From positions 6,501,501 to 6,565,500 of the forward strand of contig JAKNDB010000068.1 of the NCBI GenBank assembly GCA_024305405.1: a stretch of DNA of 64,000 nt, in the 5' to 3' direction. The notes under the pieces are model-generated. The model was not told the origin of the DNA. It ran no database searches and was given only the letters and a program-made list of their open reading frames with translations. The translations under genes were made by a program, and so were the position numbers. The DNA comes from Dirofilaria immitis (Eukaryota; Nematoda; Chromadorea; Rhabditida; Onchocercidae). Every line of letters starts with the position of its first letter. Position 1 is the first letter of the stretch. Below are positions 1 to 15,000 of the stretch, piece after piece.

Positions 1-1403
1 TCCAAATGTATGTTCGTAAAAATATAAATATAAAGCAAAATATTCAAGATACGCTGCAATAAAATATAGAAGCTGCAATAAAATATAGAACGAGAATGAT
101 AAAATTAATTTAGATTAAACAGAAACATTTCAGTAAATTCCGCAAACTAAATCGAAGCAATTAAACCTAGTACGAACAAACACTGAAGTAACTTTCAGCC
201 TGTTTTCGCTTCCTTACATTGAATTATATCCTATGTTTAAAAAAACTTTTAAAAAATTTCCTTGAAATTCAAACTATTTCTTAAAATTCCTGAATTAATA
301 GCAAATAAAATCTTTACAGCATGTAATCACTTCAGTTATTTTTACGCAGCTGCATCATTTTGTATTATTTTTATGCATTTGCGTCATTTTATACATAAGT
401 TTATTTCCAACTTACTTCAAAAAAGGATAAAGTTCACCGGCACCGTTCCCTAACCGCATATATGAAATACAGGCAAATTATTTACATTTATGAAAAGAAG
501 CAAAAGATAAAAATGATTTAAAATTCGATTCCTGCGTACGGTACAATCGCTCTACATCCCTCTTAGTACCCGTATCACATGACCTCGCGTATATCAAAGT
601 TTAAAACACATGAGGAACATATGAAATGTCAAGCAAAAACAGTTATGCTCAAATACTTTTAAGCTTCAAATAGAATAACTAAAATGTTTCATACAGTGTT
701 TGAAACAGCTTGAACAATACAAAATGCAAAAATAACAAAATGCAGTACGATCTTTGTGAAACGAAGCCTAAGATTGAAAAAATATTCAATATGGGAATCA
801 AACTTAAATTTTAAATGAAACACATCAAGATTGAAAATATCAGGGCAAAATATAAAAATCTAAAGATTCTTCATCCAAGCAATGAGATGTTTCTAAAAAT
901 TGGGAAATTTAACTATACCTCTTAAATTAAACAGTTGCTATTACAATATCCCATCATTATACATAATTTCGTAAACATACAACAAGCACAAATGAAAGTT
1001 ATGTCCATATGTACAGTGAAATTCAGATATCGAGAAAAATCTGATAGCAAAATATAAGGATAAAAGTATTCAAATATTGCAAAATATCTTATAGTAATTT
1101 CGTTTTAACTTTAATTCTTTCGAAAATTTGTCGTTAAACACGTTTCTATGAAAATGACGAAACATAAAATCCAAAAAGAGAAAATATTGAGAATTCATTA
1201 CTAAAGAGTATTAAAAAATTAACGAAAAACAAGAGTTTAAAAATTCGTTGTTTTTGCACCAAAATTCATAAAACTGCAGTTTTAGAAAATAATAAGAAGT
1301 TCAACCACGAAGTTTATGTTAACATGACATTAGTTTTAGTATATAGCGATTCAAATTAAATTCGGAATTAGCTCAAAAAAGTTTAAAATAATGTTAACTA
1401 GCA
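1..1403. other. Gene-free flank downstream of the MATH-BTB gene
   Basis: A+T-rich sequence with no exon-like reading frame on either strand. The part nearest 1403 should hold the 3' UTR of the minus-strand MATH-BTB gene. The only structure seen is a short tandem repeat near the left edge, listed separately. Confidence 0.6.
53..90. repeat. 19-bp tandem repeat, two copies
   Basis: The 19-base unit gctgcaataaaatatagaa occurs twice head to tail with no mismatch, at 53-71 and 72-90. It lies in A+T-rich non-coding DNA and has no evident function. Confidence 0.9.
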
Positions 1404-4209
1404 TTAGCCGAATCGTGGTCTTTTGACTGATATTGTTTCATTACACTGATTTGGATTACTCATGTTGGTAGTGGAACTTGATAATATGTTACCAACACTA
1501 TCGGTGGTTAACACATGCCTTGCAACTGTTGCTGCTAGATACGGACATTCATTTTCTAGTGCAACCCAGTCCTAAAAACAGTATTTAGCAAGCATAACAT
1601 AGTTTTATGTTTTTAAGAACCTCATACATTTTTTTGTTAAGTTTGTATTTTTGGTTAAGTTTCCTATTTATTTTTGCATGTTTGATTACCTGAAGTTCAT
1701 ATTGAGGCTCCCACTAGCTCTAATAGGATTTCGGCAAGTGTTATAATAAGCAGAAATATATATATGGATGATTGTTCATTTACAGACTGACAAATAAAGG
1801 GAAGCAAGTTTGGGCAAGGTGGTCCATAGATTTCCTCTTTTCTTTCAAAAAACAAGAATAGATGGATGAAAATATGATGAACCTCATTATCGACAATGTA
1901 GTTACGGTGTTTTGCAACAAATTCAAAATTTTCCATTTCAAAATAGGCGCGTTATATAAGTCTGCGGCTCGAAGACGCTCACAAAAATTGTTCGGTGATA
2001 AATCTTTTATCAAAGCCTCTTGACATAAACTTTTCAAACGATCTAAACAAAATCTGAAAAGAGAAAAAAATCTACTTAACTTATTGTGTCACAAAACTGT
2101 AGTAGAAGAGATAAAAAAGTTATCAATTTTTAATATAATAAGCTACCGGTCTGCAGCGGCCAAAATCTCTAATGTTCGTTTCGATGATTCCGAACAATTA
2201 TCCTTATAAATGTATTCCAGGACACATGCCATCGTTTCTGGAGCTATATCTTCCAAATTCACCTTAATAATTACATTGAAATTTTATAAAAAAGCAAAAA
2301 TATTTACTAAGAAAACGATTAAAATCAAGTATACTAACCTCTCCACTTAAGCTCTCTTGATTAGTCTGGTCTCTAAACATTGCCTGGAAGAAAGGTGATC
2401 GTGCTGAAAGGATTGCTTTATGACATTTAAAAGAACGCCGACCCACATGAAGTGTGAAATCTGAAAAGTCGCCATTATCCAGTAATTGTCCCAAGTCGCG
2501 TCCTAGAATGATTAGCGCAGATAAATTTTGATATTACTACTTCATTCATTCTAAATAGTAAGACATTTCACACAGTTGAGGTAACAGAGGTTTAAAGTTG
2601 AAAGCTCTTAGGTAATTTGAGATTAAAAAGAATATCTAAGTAATTTAACAATAGAATAAAGAATTTTATTCGATAATTTATGAAGCGAATTTACAGAACT
2701 TACCTATAAAATGCGGATCAAGACGTGTTCTAACTTCATCATTAATACTTGAAAGAATTCCAGATGTGGAAGAACCAGTACTTCCACAAAGTACATCCAG
2801 ATCAGGTTCTATTTCAGTACTATTCTGATCTCCGTAAACGGTTAACTCCACACCAACAGTTAAAATATCATCCGGTAAAAATTTGGCGACACGGCTCTAC
2901 AAAAACGCAAAACTGCAAGTTTTTATAAGAATTCAAAATAAAATAGATCAAAATTGCCTGAAACAATCAAAAACTTGTGCTAGTTGTCTATATTAATTGT
3001 AGATTTATGACTCAAGTAGCTTAAGTAGGTATGCTATTAAGAAATTATCCAAATAAACTAATAAAAATAAAAAGAAACTTTTTTAAAAAAACCTTCAGAG
3101 TTTCAGTAGAAAAGAATTTTGATGCAGTAACAATCCCACCACGATTGATAGTGACAACATTTTTGTTTAATGCACACCCTCGAGGACCATCTGCAGCTTC
3201 AATATAGAAGTTCACTCGAAAACGCAGCTTTGCAGATGGACATTCTGAAGCACAGTTGTTAATATTTTTGAAAATTATTTTAATACAACAGCAGTATAAA
3301 TTCGTTACTATTCGCAGATAAGCAGATTTCTTTTCAGAATTTCTTTGAAAATAGAATATAATTTATGCCTGATTTTTTTGTTCTTAAACTAATACTTACT
3401 GAAAATTTGAAGAAATAATGAAAGATATCCTCGACATTCTTCATCTTTACCGCAAGGAAATAGTTTCAGTCGGAATCGATAATCGTGATCTGTAGAACCA
3501 AACACGCTGAAGAATTTGCCAACTTATTGAAAGAATTATATTATAGTACTGTCAAAAACTTGAAGCCCTTCTAAATGTTCATTCTTAAATTAACCATAAG
3601 GACTTCAAAAAATTTTTAAGGAACATTACGAAACAACAATAAAATGCCTTCTGAGCCAAAGAACGATGAACAGACTAACAGTGTATTCAGTAATAACAAA
3701 CAATTGTATATAAACAAATCTGGTGTTATTGAGATGAATGGTTAATAATTTGTCAGCAATTAATTTTCAACATTTTAAAGCAAATTTAAAAATTTAATTT
3801 ATATACTGTGCATCAAACATGTGTACACAAACGAATTTTTTCAATCTTATTTGATAAACATGATATCGCTGAGAAAATTAGTATTAATTTTTACAGCAGC
3901 AGATGTTATTTACCCATATAAAACCTTAATTGTGATACAACATTGAATCAATCGTAACACTAACTTTGACTCAATGAAATCACCCGGTGATGACAACTCT
4001 TGCTGCACTGAAAATTGTGCAACACTCCATTTATGCATGAAAACAATGGTATCCATTTTCGTGGCACAAGCTGATATATAAACAGCACCATCTAAATGTC
4101 GACATAAGCCACTACTACTACCTGACCCAGAAGATCCCGAACTCGGCTGAGAACTCTCTGTAACACCAGTACGTTGCTGTGATAATTCGTTGTTGTACTC
4201 TGCCAACAT
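1404..4209 (-). CDS. MATH-BTB (BATH/SPOP-like) CUL3 substrate adaptor
   Basis: Probable substrate adaptor of a Cullin-3 ubiquitin ligase: the MATH domain binds the target and the BTB/POZ domain binds CUL3. Exons on the minus strand are 4209-3965, 3506-3400, 3244-3093, 2896-2704, 2502-2339, 2262-2147, 2053-1883 and 1571-1404, all with GT-AG ends and matching phase. The first exon has a Ser/Gly-rich leader and then the MATH start ([12 protein letters not shown]). The second carries the core [20 protein letters not shown], like human SPOP. The BTB domain begins [20 protein letters not shown] and ends in BACK-like helices. About 438 residues. Exon 7 drops out of frame at 1936-1938; one extra A restores the conserved frame into the last exon, otherwise the protein stops early. 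The start is uncertain: TTGCAG sits directly before the ATG, so it may be a trans-splice site or an internal exon. SPOP and worm BATH relatives fit; the exact orthologue was not decided. Confidence 0.85.
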
Positions 4210-6072
4210 CTGCAATAATATTTTTAGAAACTATCTTAATTACTATGTCTTAATAATTATTGTACATTTCTATACTTATACGGAATTTTTGTTTTTCCTG
4301 TACATTAATAATTAAGAAGATGAAAACATCTGAAACGAATTGCTCCATTGAAATTTTCTTATTTTCCCATTCATATAATCATCAACAGTATTTTAGTTGA
4401 AACGATTCCATTAAGAAAAAAAAGCTCGTCTAAATCAGACTTCATTATAAGAAATATGATAGTGATAAAGATAGCAAAAATAATTCCCCAAAATTCTTTT
4501 ACAGAATAGGGCATAAATCCCGCTTTTGATCAAAAACTTCATGAGAGTGGAAATAATTCCAGAAAAATCGCGGTAGTAAAAATTAATGGATGATAGGAAA
4601 TATTTAGTAATAGTGAAATTCTAAAAATCTATTTGGTAATAACTATAAAAGATGTTTTACAATGATATTCATCTTAGGAATATAACGAAGAATACAATTT
4701 ACTTAAATTTGCAAAGTTTTTAAAGAATGAAAAGAAATCCGAGAAAGTATTGCGAAATTAAATTTATGGGCTAGACATTATATCAAACTTCACTTCTCTG
4801 AAACTCTTGAATGCGTAGCTTATTGATTATTTGAGCATATTATTTGCAATTATTCATTTACAATTACTTCGATGGTCTGCTAAAGTTTGATTTGAATTTT
4901 GTTGCCAAAACAAAAGACAGCTTTTGATTAGTTATTCGTAATCAAGAAAGACTACAGTTTCCTAAAAATCACGACTTTTGCATTTTGCTGTTGGGAATAA
5001 TTAAATCATAACCACAAAGTTATCATCCAAAATATTTCAAAAGATCAATGTATACAGAACATCTTGGAGACTGATTCCAGAAAAACTCAAAACTGAGAGA
5101 AACTTGGGCAGAAACTTGACATTCAATCATTTAGTGGAAAAATTACACTCTGATGTTGCTCAGCAAAATTCTCGAAATTCCAAAACAGCTAAAAATTGAA
5201 AAATACAGAAAATATTACTATTTTAAAATTGAAATTTCATCGTAGCAAATCAATGTGATAGATGTACTACTTTAAAAATCATATTTTTTTCATCGAGAAT
5301 TTGAGAAAAAGCGATGCGAGAAGTGAAACAATTAAAACCTTTAAAAAGAAACGGATGCATCACAAAACGACAAAATCGTCCACTTATATAAAAATCGAAT
5401 TCTTAAAAATCACAGTAAAATGTTGAACTTCTGCGGAAAAATACGAAATTTTGAAAACAATTATTGTAAAATTTCGATTGATCCGAATAGTTTTGCATTT
5501 TCATCATAATTTTATTTACATTGTATTTTGTTTAAATTTATAAAATATTAATACAAACTTCTATGAAATTAGAGGATATTTGAAACTCCACAAATTTATA
5601 GAAAATTATAAAAGTTTTTAATGCTTTTAATGAATACAAATTTTTTTAAAAAGAATAGGATTAAAGATATATTACTAATTAAATAACAGAATTCTTAATA
5701 GATGACAAAGAACATAAAAAAATAACACATTTCTAAATTTATTTTCCCAAATTTACAAAAATTAGAAATTTCTCATGAAATTATCTCCAGCACTCCTCTT
5801 CGCTATAGCACACGTTCGTTTGATATTACGGAGTCATTTTAATAAAAATTAAAAGAAATTTTGAATGAAGACCGTTTTCGGTTTTAAAATTCCTAATTAA
5901 AGTGCACTGTCTTTTTTTCTCGAGCGATTTTAAATCTCGATTTTTATAAAAAAGTAAGCCAGTCGATCAATGAAGGACAAAAATGACACATTCTGATATG
6001 TCGAATGAAGTAGAGGAGGATAACTGCAATTTCAAAATTGTTTCTTCAATCGTCAAAGTACAAGAGACGGTG

Positions 6073-6094
6073 GTGATATCCAAGATGATATCAC
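6073..6094. repeat. Perfect inverted repeat, 8-bp arms
   Basis: GTGATATC, a 6-base spacer CAAGAT, then GATATCAC. It lies in the less A+T-rich patch upstream of the MATH-BTB gene. It could be a dimeric factor site or a small hairpin. Function is not shown by the sequence. Confidence 0.6.
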
Positions 6095-8937
6095 TATATA
6101 TCCTCCACGTTTTATTCACTTCCCAAAGTTATTGCTATGCAGATGCATGCAGACGATAATTCTTAAATATTTCCATTATCGCTTATCACCAGTGTACCAG
6201 TCTAAGTAACAAAGTCAAAGCTGGTCATTTAAGGAAATTAAAACTAAATATAAGACGAAAAAGTTTTAGCCTCCCTCCATCCACAAGCACTTTCTCCATC
6301 TAATTGTGGATATGGCCGAACCTGGAAATACACCAGGCGGAAAGAAGAAATGAAAAATGAAAGATGACGAAGAAAGCAGGGATGTGCACTGAGAAATGGG
6401 TTCTAGAGGGATATCGGGAGAGTTACGAGAAAGTGTCGCGTCGTGAAAGAAAATTTCCATTACATTACTGCCGTTATTTGTTTCTGAAAATTCAGTTGAA
6501 ATACAGTATTAAAGATGGATTTACGAGGAATAGTTGATGAGAATAAAAGATGAATGATCGATTAAATTAGCAATTAGATACACAATTACCAACTAATTCA
6601 TACGATATAGCTGACCATATATATCGCTTAAACAAAAACACGAAAATTTATCTTTTCCTTTCCTCTCAATGTTTCGTTAATTTTTCTTCATACTCTGTAA
6701 AGTAGAAAGAAATGTTAATTTATTTTCATTTGGTTATAAGAATAATTTGTTCGTTTTAATTTAGAAATAGATTTTAAACTTTTTCATAATGCTATGAACA
6801 ATCAAAAATTGCCTATTTATTATACTATAAATACTTGAAATGTGATTGATTCATTGCACATGAAATCATTGAGTGCGATTCACATTTGGCATTATATAGA
6901 TTTCAAGAGGTTAAACTATATCAAAAAAAATACAAGAAAAAAAAGAGAAATTAATATTATCTAATATAATTAAATACAATAATTAAGCTACTTTATTCTT
7001 TTTTTTTTTTTTTTGATAATATTAGCCTTGTATGCCATGCCATGAAAATGAATTCATGGATGAGAGATATGAAATTGGGATAATTTCATTGCAAATGCTA
7101 AAATTAATTTATGAAAATTGCAAACTATCGAAAGAAGAATTTACTCATTTATTAATGCATCATCATTTATAACATCTCATTGTAAAGGTACAATTTTTAG
7201 AAAAAATAAACAGAAAGGAAGCTTTTTTTCAGACATTTAAAAGCTTAAATAAGAGTTGTTTTTTTCTCTCTCTCCCTTAAATAACAACTGATTTGTTTCA
7301 ACGAATTAAAATTGTTTCGTTTTACCGCTTTATTCAGAATTTTATTTATTTTTTACTTCACTTACTTAGCTTTCCTTAACTTTTTAAATGAATCCTATTT
7401 TACATGAAAGCAGAGTTAATCTTCTTTTGACTACTGCGCCACCTGATTTCCTTCCTTTTGAACTCTTTTATATTGTATTTAACAAAAAGTTAGAATTCTT
7501 TAATTTATATTCAAATGATAGCAATATTATGATTGTCAAAACTTAATAAAAACAAATCAAATCGGTAATTTCCTTTTTCCTCTTTTCAATGATTTTGTGG
7601 TTTGGTGAAATAATGATTGATGATTATGAGTTTATTTCTTTTTCAAAATGGTAAAACGATGAATTTTGCGCAGCATTTCAACGACCTAGAAATAATTTTA
7701 GAAGAATTTTATTATTTTTATTGAAAAATTTGTTGAAATTAATCCAATGATTCAAAAGAATTTTTGTCTTTGTTAAAATATTTTTCAAATTAATTTAACA
7801 AGGTAATCTTTCCTACAATCGCTGTAATATAAATTTGAAAAAAGTAGGAAACGATTGAACATTTTAAAACATTTTTCATAAAACTTTAGATTTTCTGCAA
7901 CTTGAACATGCGCCAAGAGAATTTTGACACGAACAGATTTAAGATGATGTACTTTATTTTTTTAATACCACTTCCTGGCGTGACTTGAATTTATTAGGTT
8001 TTCTGTAGTATCATTCAATTAATAAAATCGTTCATCTTAAACTATTTCATACTTCGATGAGAGATAATTGATAATTGATTTTACCTTTATTAAACAGTTT
8101 AAAAATATCTAATTATGCTCGCAGCAAGAAATAACTTCTTATAAATGATTGTTTTTCAGTGCTTCTCTATTTTTCCATTGAAAAATCATTCTGACAAACT
8201 TTTCAAAAAATATAAAAACAAAATGTATTTTCATGTTCTATGTACTTTGAAATCGAAAATTTCTTGTTATGCCTGAATATCTATCTATAAAATATATCTA
8301 TCTCTTGTGATTACATACTATAAAGTTGATTCATTCACTACTTGAAAAATTCGCTGATTGCATGAAATCTCTCTGTAAAATTGTCGGACGAAACTTTAAA
8401 ATATATGCAAAAAGAATTCGAAAATATCAACATCTCATTCGTATGGTATTGCCGATAGTTCAATGATAGATTGTGCTGTGCAATTTCTCTAAAATAATAT
8501 TTATTCGATTTTAAATCCTGATAGCATTCTATATACATTTATATAATATCTTTGTCAAATAGTTGTTTTCAATTTACTCCTATCAATCTGCATCGATAAA
8601 ATCATTTTCAGTAATTGGTTGTGAAATCGATTTGTTGAATTTTTCTAAGCAGTACAATTATATCTTTATTTGCATCGATTAACTATATATTTGGTTCACA
8701 TCTATTCAAAATTCTGGAATTGTACGGAAACAAATTTAGAAACTTCCTTTTTAAGAACATTGAAAAGAGCTTTTAAGAAGTGACACAAATTGTTTTTGTT
8801 TGCTATAGATGAAAAATATCGCCATCGATCATTGAAATATTCGATTATCTTTAATATACCTGTCATTTATTTTACTACTCAAATAAAAAGAAAATTGAAG
8901 ATGATCGCCATTTAATCATCAAATTTCCATTCAGTTG

Positions 8938-8987
8938 GTCAATCAGTATTTCTGATTGATTTCAGTTCAGTCAATCAGTATTTCTCA
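8938..8987. repeat. Short direct repeat
   Basis: The string gtcaatcagtatttct occurs twice, starting near 8938 and 8970, spaced about 32 bases apart in non-coding DNA. No wider duplication is visible around it. Confidence 0.7.
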
Positions 8988-11900
8988 CTCCATCAAAAAT
9001 CTTTTCCAGTCGGTTGGGAGAGGAATTAAATTCAGACATGCAAAAGACATTACCCAAAATATTGTGCGCAGTACCCATTTGTCCTCTCTATCCTCTCCAT
9101 CAACTCACACTGTCCGCATTCCATTAAGATCACTAAAATGAATTCTTCATTTATAGGATCTATACTTCATTATCACTCTTATCATTTTCTATCTTGTGTA
9201 AAGTATTTTTCAATATTTTAATAATTTTCTTATTGTCCTCAGATGTAATATTTTTTAAATATGTTGATAAGATATTGCATTACATATGTTACAAATAGTA
9301 GTTTCATAATCCTAGGATAATTCTACTAATTATGATTATCGATTTTTTCGAATTACTTGAGATGATTTATGTTTGATTAATTATAGAAAGCTTTTACAAT
9401 GATTCACAATTTTACTTGCATTCAAGCATTTATTCAAAATTCTGACCTTCAACATTTAGTAAGTTTCATTATTAACGAATCACATGCAATATTTTTAAAA
9501 TATTGTATGTATATTTAAAATATTAAAAATAAAAATTACTTGAGAAGTAGCTGTACAAAAAAGTATATTATGATATTTTTGCTGAATAACGAAAGATTAC
9601 AAAGAAAGCATTCTCGGGAGTTTAAGAAAAAATGTTTAGAATTAAACAAAAATCATTTAAACAATGTATTCTTTCGATAATCACTGGAAATAGATGAAGG
9701 GTTTGTTAAAGAAATAATGTAAATATTACCATTGCTTCTTTTGATAGCAGAAATATTTGAATATTTAATGTTTCATTTGCATATCGTTACGCATCATTTG
9801 CGTATACATCCATAATTCTTCTATTTAATTGAGAATGGGAACAATACACTGATTATGATTTTCAAACGAAGATCTATGCAAATTGTTCACCAGAAAGAAG
9901 GTTTGTTTTGTGCTCACTGACCCATCTCAACTTTTAATAGATAATGATCTTTATCACTGCTATTCTTTCCTCGCTCATCTTCATTCCACATCTAATTGTA
10001 GATCCTGTATCTCCTCCATCCTTAATACTTCTATTATCCCTCTTTATCAACAAATATTTCCGACGAAAATACACTTTCTGAATTAATTTTTTATTGCTTC
10101 AGCCTCATAAATGATCCGCTGAAATTATATAATTTTAATTAGGCATCAATTTACTAGCTTTTTTTATTTAAATCATCCACTTCTTACTTATCATCAACAA
10201 TATAAAATTAAAAAAGTGCATGCAGCAGTTTTATCAACTAGTTGATAATTCAGGTAATATTTCTCTAGGCTTTTGATCTTGAATGCAGTTTTTTTGTATT
10301 TTAGAATACTCTCTGCTGTGAAGAGTGTAAAAGTGAAGTTATTAAATTATCATTTGTTTGCATATTAAACTCATTTATGCTTTTTATTATGGCAATGGTT
10401 TTTAATTAAATAAAGCCAAAAATTGGATCTTTTTTATTTAGCAGTAGATTTTTTTATTTCTGTTTTTCTTTTCACTTTCTCTTTTTCTGTCCTTTAAATT
10501 ATTCAATCTTCTAATTATCAAAATGTTGTTATCCTTTAAATATTCTTTTGGAATATTGTTTTATTCAACATGTCCTATATCAATAGCAAATTGGCAATTA
10601 AAAGATTCATCGTAGAAATCATTTTCGATTTTATTCCTTTTTCACTTGACTTACGTGAAATCTTAAAATTAAGTTTGTGATGTATGGGAAAGAAATGAAA
10701 TTTCTTATGAAATGAGAACTGTACGAGTACAAATTTTATGATTCTTTCCTCTCTGGAACATGCTTTTCAATAAAGGGCAAATAGAGAAGAAAATTGGGCA
10801 GGTAGATGGGGAAGAAATATCGGTAGATCACCTTTTCATTGAATGTAATGTGCTGAATTTTATTGTTGAAATTATAATAGACATTTATACAATATGGATT
10901 TTATATCTCAAAATTTGTAGAAATTGAGAGAATTTTATTAAAATTATGTTGAAGATAACTTTATGATTTCAGCGATTCATAGCTTTATATGGCTATTTTT
11001 GTTCTGTTGTTCATCGGAATTTCTGGAAACGATCTCTTTGGTCCCAAATGTGCAGAGTCATCTTAATTCCTTTTTCTTTTTCAAATATTTGTTGGTTGCA
11101 TTTGTTTAATTGTCCCTACCAAAATTTACTAAAAGAAGTTTTTTGCTCGGTTAGAACTCAAATTTACAGATTTTAAATAGTTGAAATTTCGTAAGTGCAC
11201 AAATGTGGTACATATTTATTATGGAGTAATGTGCTTACGATATCATTGAAAAAGAAAAGAACTTGAAGCTGTTGTCACCTTATATTCTCCACTAGTGCTC
11301 GATAGGATCATTGCTGACTAATAATTGAAGAATTAAATTTAAGAAATTATTGTAGCCAAAGAATTCTTACTCAGCATGACTGAAAAAATATACTTTAGTC
11401 TGATATATTTTTGGGCAATACTGCAGACTGAAAATTCTAAAATTGTCAGAATTTCTTCGTTGTAAACTTTATATTGCTACAAAATTTTTGAAAAATCTTT
11501 TAAAACTATAATTTACTTTTATTTATTCATACGAATTATTCAGTATTGTATTACTTGCATATAATATGAAATGTAAATAATATGAAATTAGTAGTAAGTT
11601 AGTGGTTGTATGAAACACATTTTAGTGAAGTTTTGTCGAATTTTTCGAAAGTTTCTAAATATTTTTATGTCCCATGAATACTTATTTTCTCTTCTAATAA
11701 CTTTTGCCAATTAATACATTTTTTTCTCGGATTGCCCAGTTAGTTAATAAAGTTTTACTATTTGTTTACAGCCCATTATCTAAGAAAGATGATGCCAAAT
11801 GAATAAAACAAGGTATGTAAGAAGCATTTATAATCAATCTTTTCACAAACTCACAGATTACATTATTGTTGATAACTTGAGAAATTACATTATAACTCGG

Positions 11901-12068
11901 AGATAATATCATGTTGGTTTTTATAATTATTACCACATTTTTATTAAGAAGCTTCATGTTACACCAATTTTCACGTTGACGTCATTGCCAATCACATGTT
12001 CCCAAACTAATTCTCCCTTCAGTTTAACATTTTAATATGCTTATGATTATTTGCTTTACAGAAATGCG

Positions 12069-15000
12069 ATGGTGTTAGGGGTACTGGAATATTCTCTTCA
12101 CGAAATTCGCTCTATATTGTGGTCGGAATTGTTATTGTAAGCTATTTCAATTAATTTATTAAATTGTTCAGTTATGCAAGAATTTATCATCATTTATTTC
12201 TTTTTATACAAATCGATTCATATCCAAGCTTTGTAGAGTTCGGTATGTAATGTGAAGACTATACCGATTGATAATTCCCTCATTGATGCTGAGATTATCA
12301 AAGGTGAGAACTTGATGTAATATTTGTTTCATAAAATAACTGATTGAGAAATGAATCAACCACTCAAATGTTATCACTTCTAATGTGTATACAATGTTCT
12401 GATAAAGAGTTTCATTACAGAGGTTGCTAACGATTGGATTTTTAACATCCTCCTGTTTCTAGAAATAATAAAAAAATTTTTTATTTAATTATATAATAAG
12501 CTTGAACATTTAAACTGAATTTAATTACATTGCAAATAATAAGACAGATTGCGTTACAAATAAAAGCGTTGATTTAATACTTTTGTTGGATGGTTCGGGT
12601 TCTATTGGCAATGAAACTTTTCAAATGCTAGTGAGTTTTATCTTTATAAGGAGAACTCATCTTAAAATTTTAATTTTAATTTAAAAATTTCATTTCATTC
12701 ATTTAATATTACAAATTTCTAGTTGTGCTTAAAATTCTTACTGTTAAAATTTAAATGACGTTTGTACCATCATTAAAATGTTATAGAAATGAAATATTTG
12801 TGTACGAATATGCTCATTAATTCTAGTTCTTTTATCTGTTTTCTTCTTAATTTGGTGGATATTTAATTTTTATTTTGAGCAGAATGATTCAACTGTTCAA
12901 AACTAAGAACCAATTAATTGTTATCAATCAAATTTTACTTCTGAATTATTTGAATCATATAAAGCATAAATCTATCTTTATTATAGCTCGGCTTCGCAGT
13001 GCATATGCTTCGACGAATAAATATTACAGATGAAGGTAGTCGAATGGGTATCATTCAGTATGCCGAGAAACCTCAAATTGAAATTACACTTAATCAATAC
13101 TCTCATTCTAATCAGGTTTCTTTCCTTTTTCTTCTATCATTCCTTATTAAAAATATTTTTGGCATATTTCGATATTGTACAGTGAGTTTGATTTTAGCTG
13201 ATGGATTAAAACTGAATTAGTATTACTGATTAAAGAACAGTTTGACAGATATCATCAAGAATCATTTCAAATACTAAAGTTTGGTAGTAATAGCTATATC
13301 GAAGCTAAGTAATGTAATAAGTACCGAACGGTCCATCCTAGTGCTTCTCAAGACTAATCAATTTAGTTTATAATTTGATTCGATATTCCGAAAGTAGTGC
13401 ATTATTGTCATTTCTTGAGAAGTAGTCGTTAAATACAACTTTTCAGGTCACAATGCAATGATTCATATTGCACAAATTATCTGACATGATTTTTTTATTT
13501 GCAATTATCATATAGCTTGAAATAGAATAGATAAACCAAAACTTATCGAATTGTTATTGAACTACTGATAAGAATATTGTTTTCAGGAAAACGAAATATT
13601 GTTGACAGAAAATTTTTACTTCAAAAACTATTAATCGTTGTTGAGAAATTAAAATAGACCAAATAAAAATTATTTATTTGAATTGATTTAAATATAGTTG
13701 AGGAAATTGTTTCAAAAAATATGATCGGAATGATAATTCTTTTAATTAGATTAATCATAATCATGGTAATGTGATTATATCACCATTGTGCTATTCCAAA
13801 TCTTTAGTTTTAATGAGACAGGCGAAGCTGTTCTGATTGAATTTCATAATTCGTTAAAAGATAACCAAAAATGTCTCACATTCGAAAATTTGATTTTATT
13901 ATATTTCTTTATAAATTACTTATATTTCGAGCCTTGTTTTTAAATCAATCTATTAAACATTTTAATTCTTTCTAAAGTTTGAAATCAGTCGTGCTGCATT
14001 TTTCGAGAACTGATGGTATAACTATTTCTTTTCTGTTCGAACCGTTAAAGTTACAACTAATTTGATAACAATTTTTTAACTAAATCTAATTTCTTTCTTT
14101 TTTTTTACTTAACTACTACAGAAAGAATAAAATCGTCAGGAAAAATTGGGAGAGACGCAAAAATCACATTATTTTTGGTTGCTACTTTCGATGATATATT
14201 ATAAAAGATTTTAGTATAATATTTTTGTATTTGCATTTAGTAATTTTTTCGTCAATGAAAAATATTTTCTAAGAATGATATGTGGAAACTAAAAGAATTA
14301 TCATAGGATTAGATGTTTCTAAAAGCTTTTAAGCAACTGATCTTATCTGATAACAAAAATACTCTAAAGATGTTTGAGTTTTAGCTTAATTCCAATGAGT
14401 TACCTGCTACCATTATTATTTGACGAATTTTAACAATAGCTACAGCTATAATCCTAGTTTCAATTATTCATTAATCTTGATTTTTCTTTCTATGAAAAAT
14501 AATACTAAAATGTGAGTAAGTTTAAAAATTCAATAATTATTGCTTTTACGCTACTTTTCATACGATTTCAGACTTTTTAAATTGTTTCTTGGCTTCAATA
14601 ATTAATCCTATAAACTATTGTCCAATCATAGGTTAATCAATATTTTAATTAACTAACATTTTATGCAAATCAGCATTGATCAACATTTTTTGGAAAAAAT
14701 TCGAAAAAAAGTGGAAAAAAATCTTTTTATGATTACTTACACTCGGCGTAATTTTTCCGACAAGAATTTAGAACTTTGGTTGAATAAAATAATAACTTCA
14801 CATATGGAAATACTAATCCCCTAACTGGCAGTCTTCCGGAAAAGTTTATTTTCTTAGGTACGGTTTCACTGATTCTGCTGTTATCATGCTAGCATATAAG
14901 TGCTTCGTTATTCACTATTTCATTAGGCCAATAACTCGAATTATCACAAATATATCACCTTAATCCTTGACACTCTGATTGCAAGCGGTTCATGTATTTT

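Larger units (their letters stand above)
4210..12061. other. Long gene-free region between two divergent genes
   Basis: About 7.8 kb between the 5' ends of the minus-strand MATH-BTB gene and the plus-strand cuticlin, so it should hold both promoters. I see no convincing exon. A less A+T-rich patch at about 6030-6460 is a candidate promoter or untranslated first exon for the MATH-BTB gene. Open frames at 6266-6460, 8956-9141 and 9883-10086 show no family resemblance. Homopolymer T runs such as 7000-7014 are common. Confidence 0.5.

Noticed and set aside
6266..6460. Minus-strand 64-codon open frame in the less A+T-rich patch
   Set aside because: It has no splice link to the MATH-BTB gene and no recognisable motif. 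It is kept only as part of a possible untranslated region.
9883..10086. Plus-strand 67-codon open frame upstream of cut-6
   Set aside because: It starts at a non-ATG codon, lacks splice context and does not look like a signal-peptide exon.
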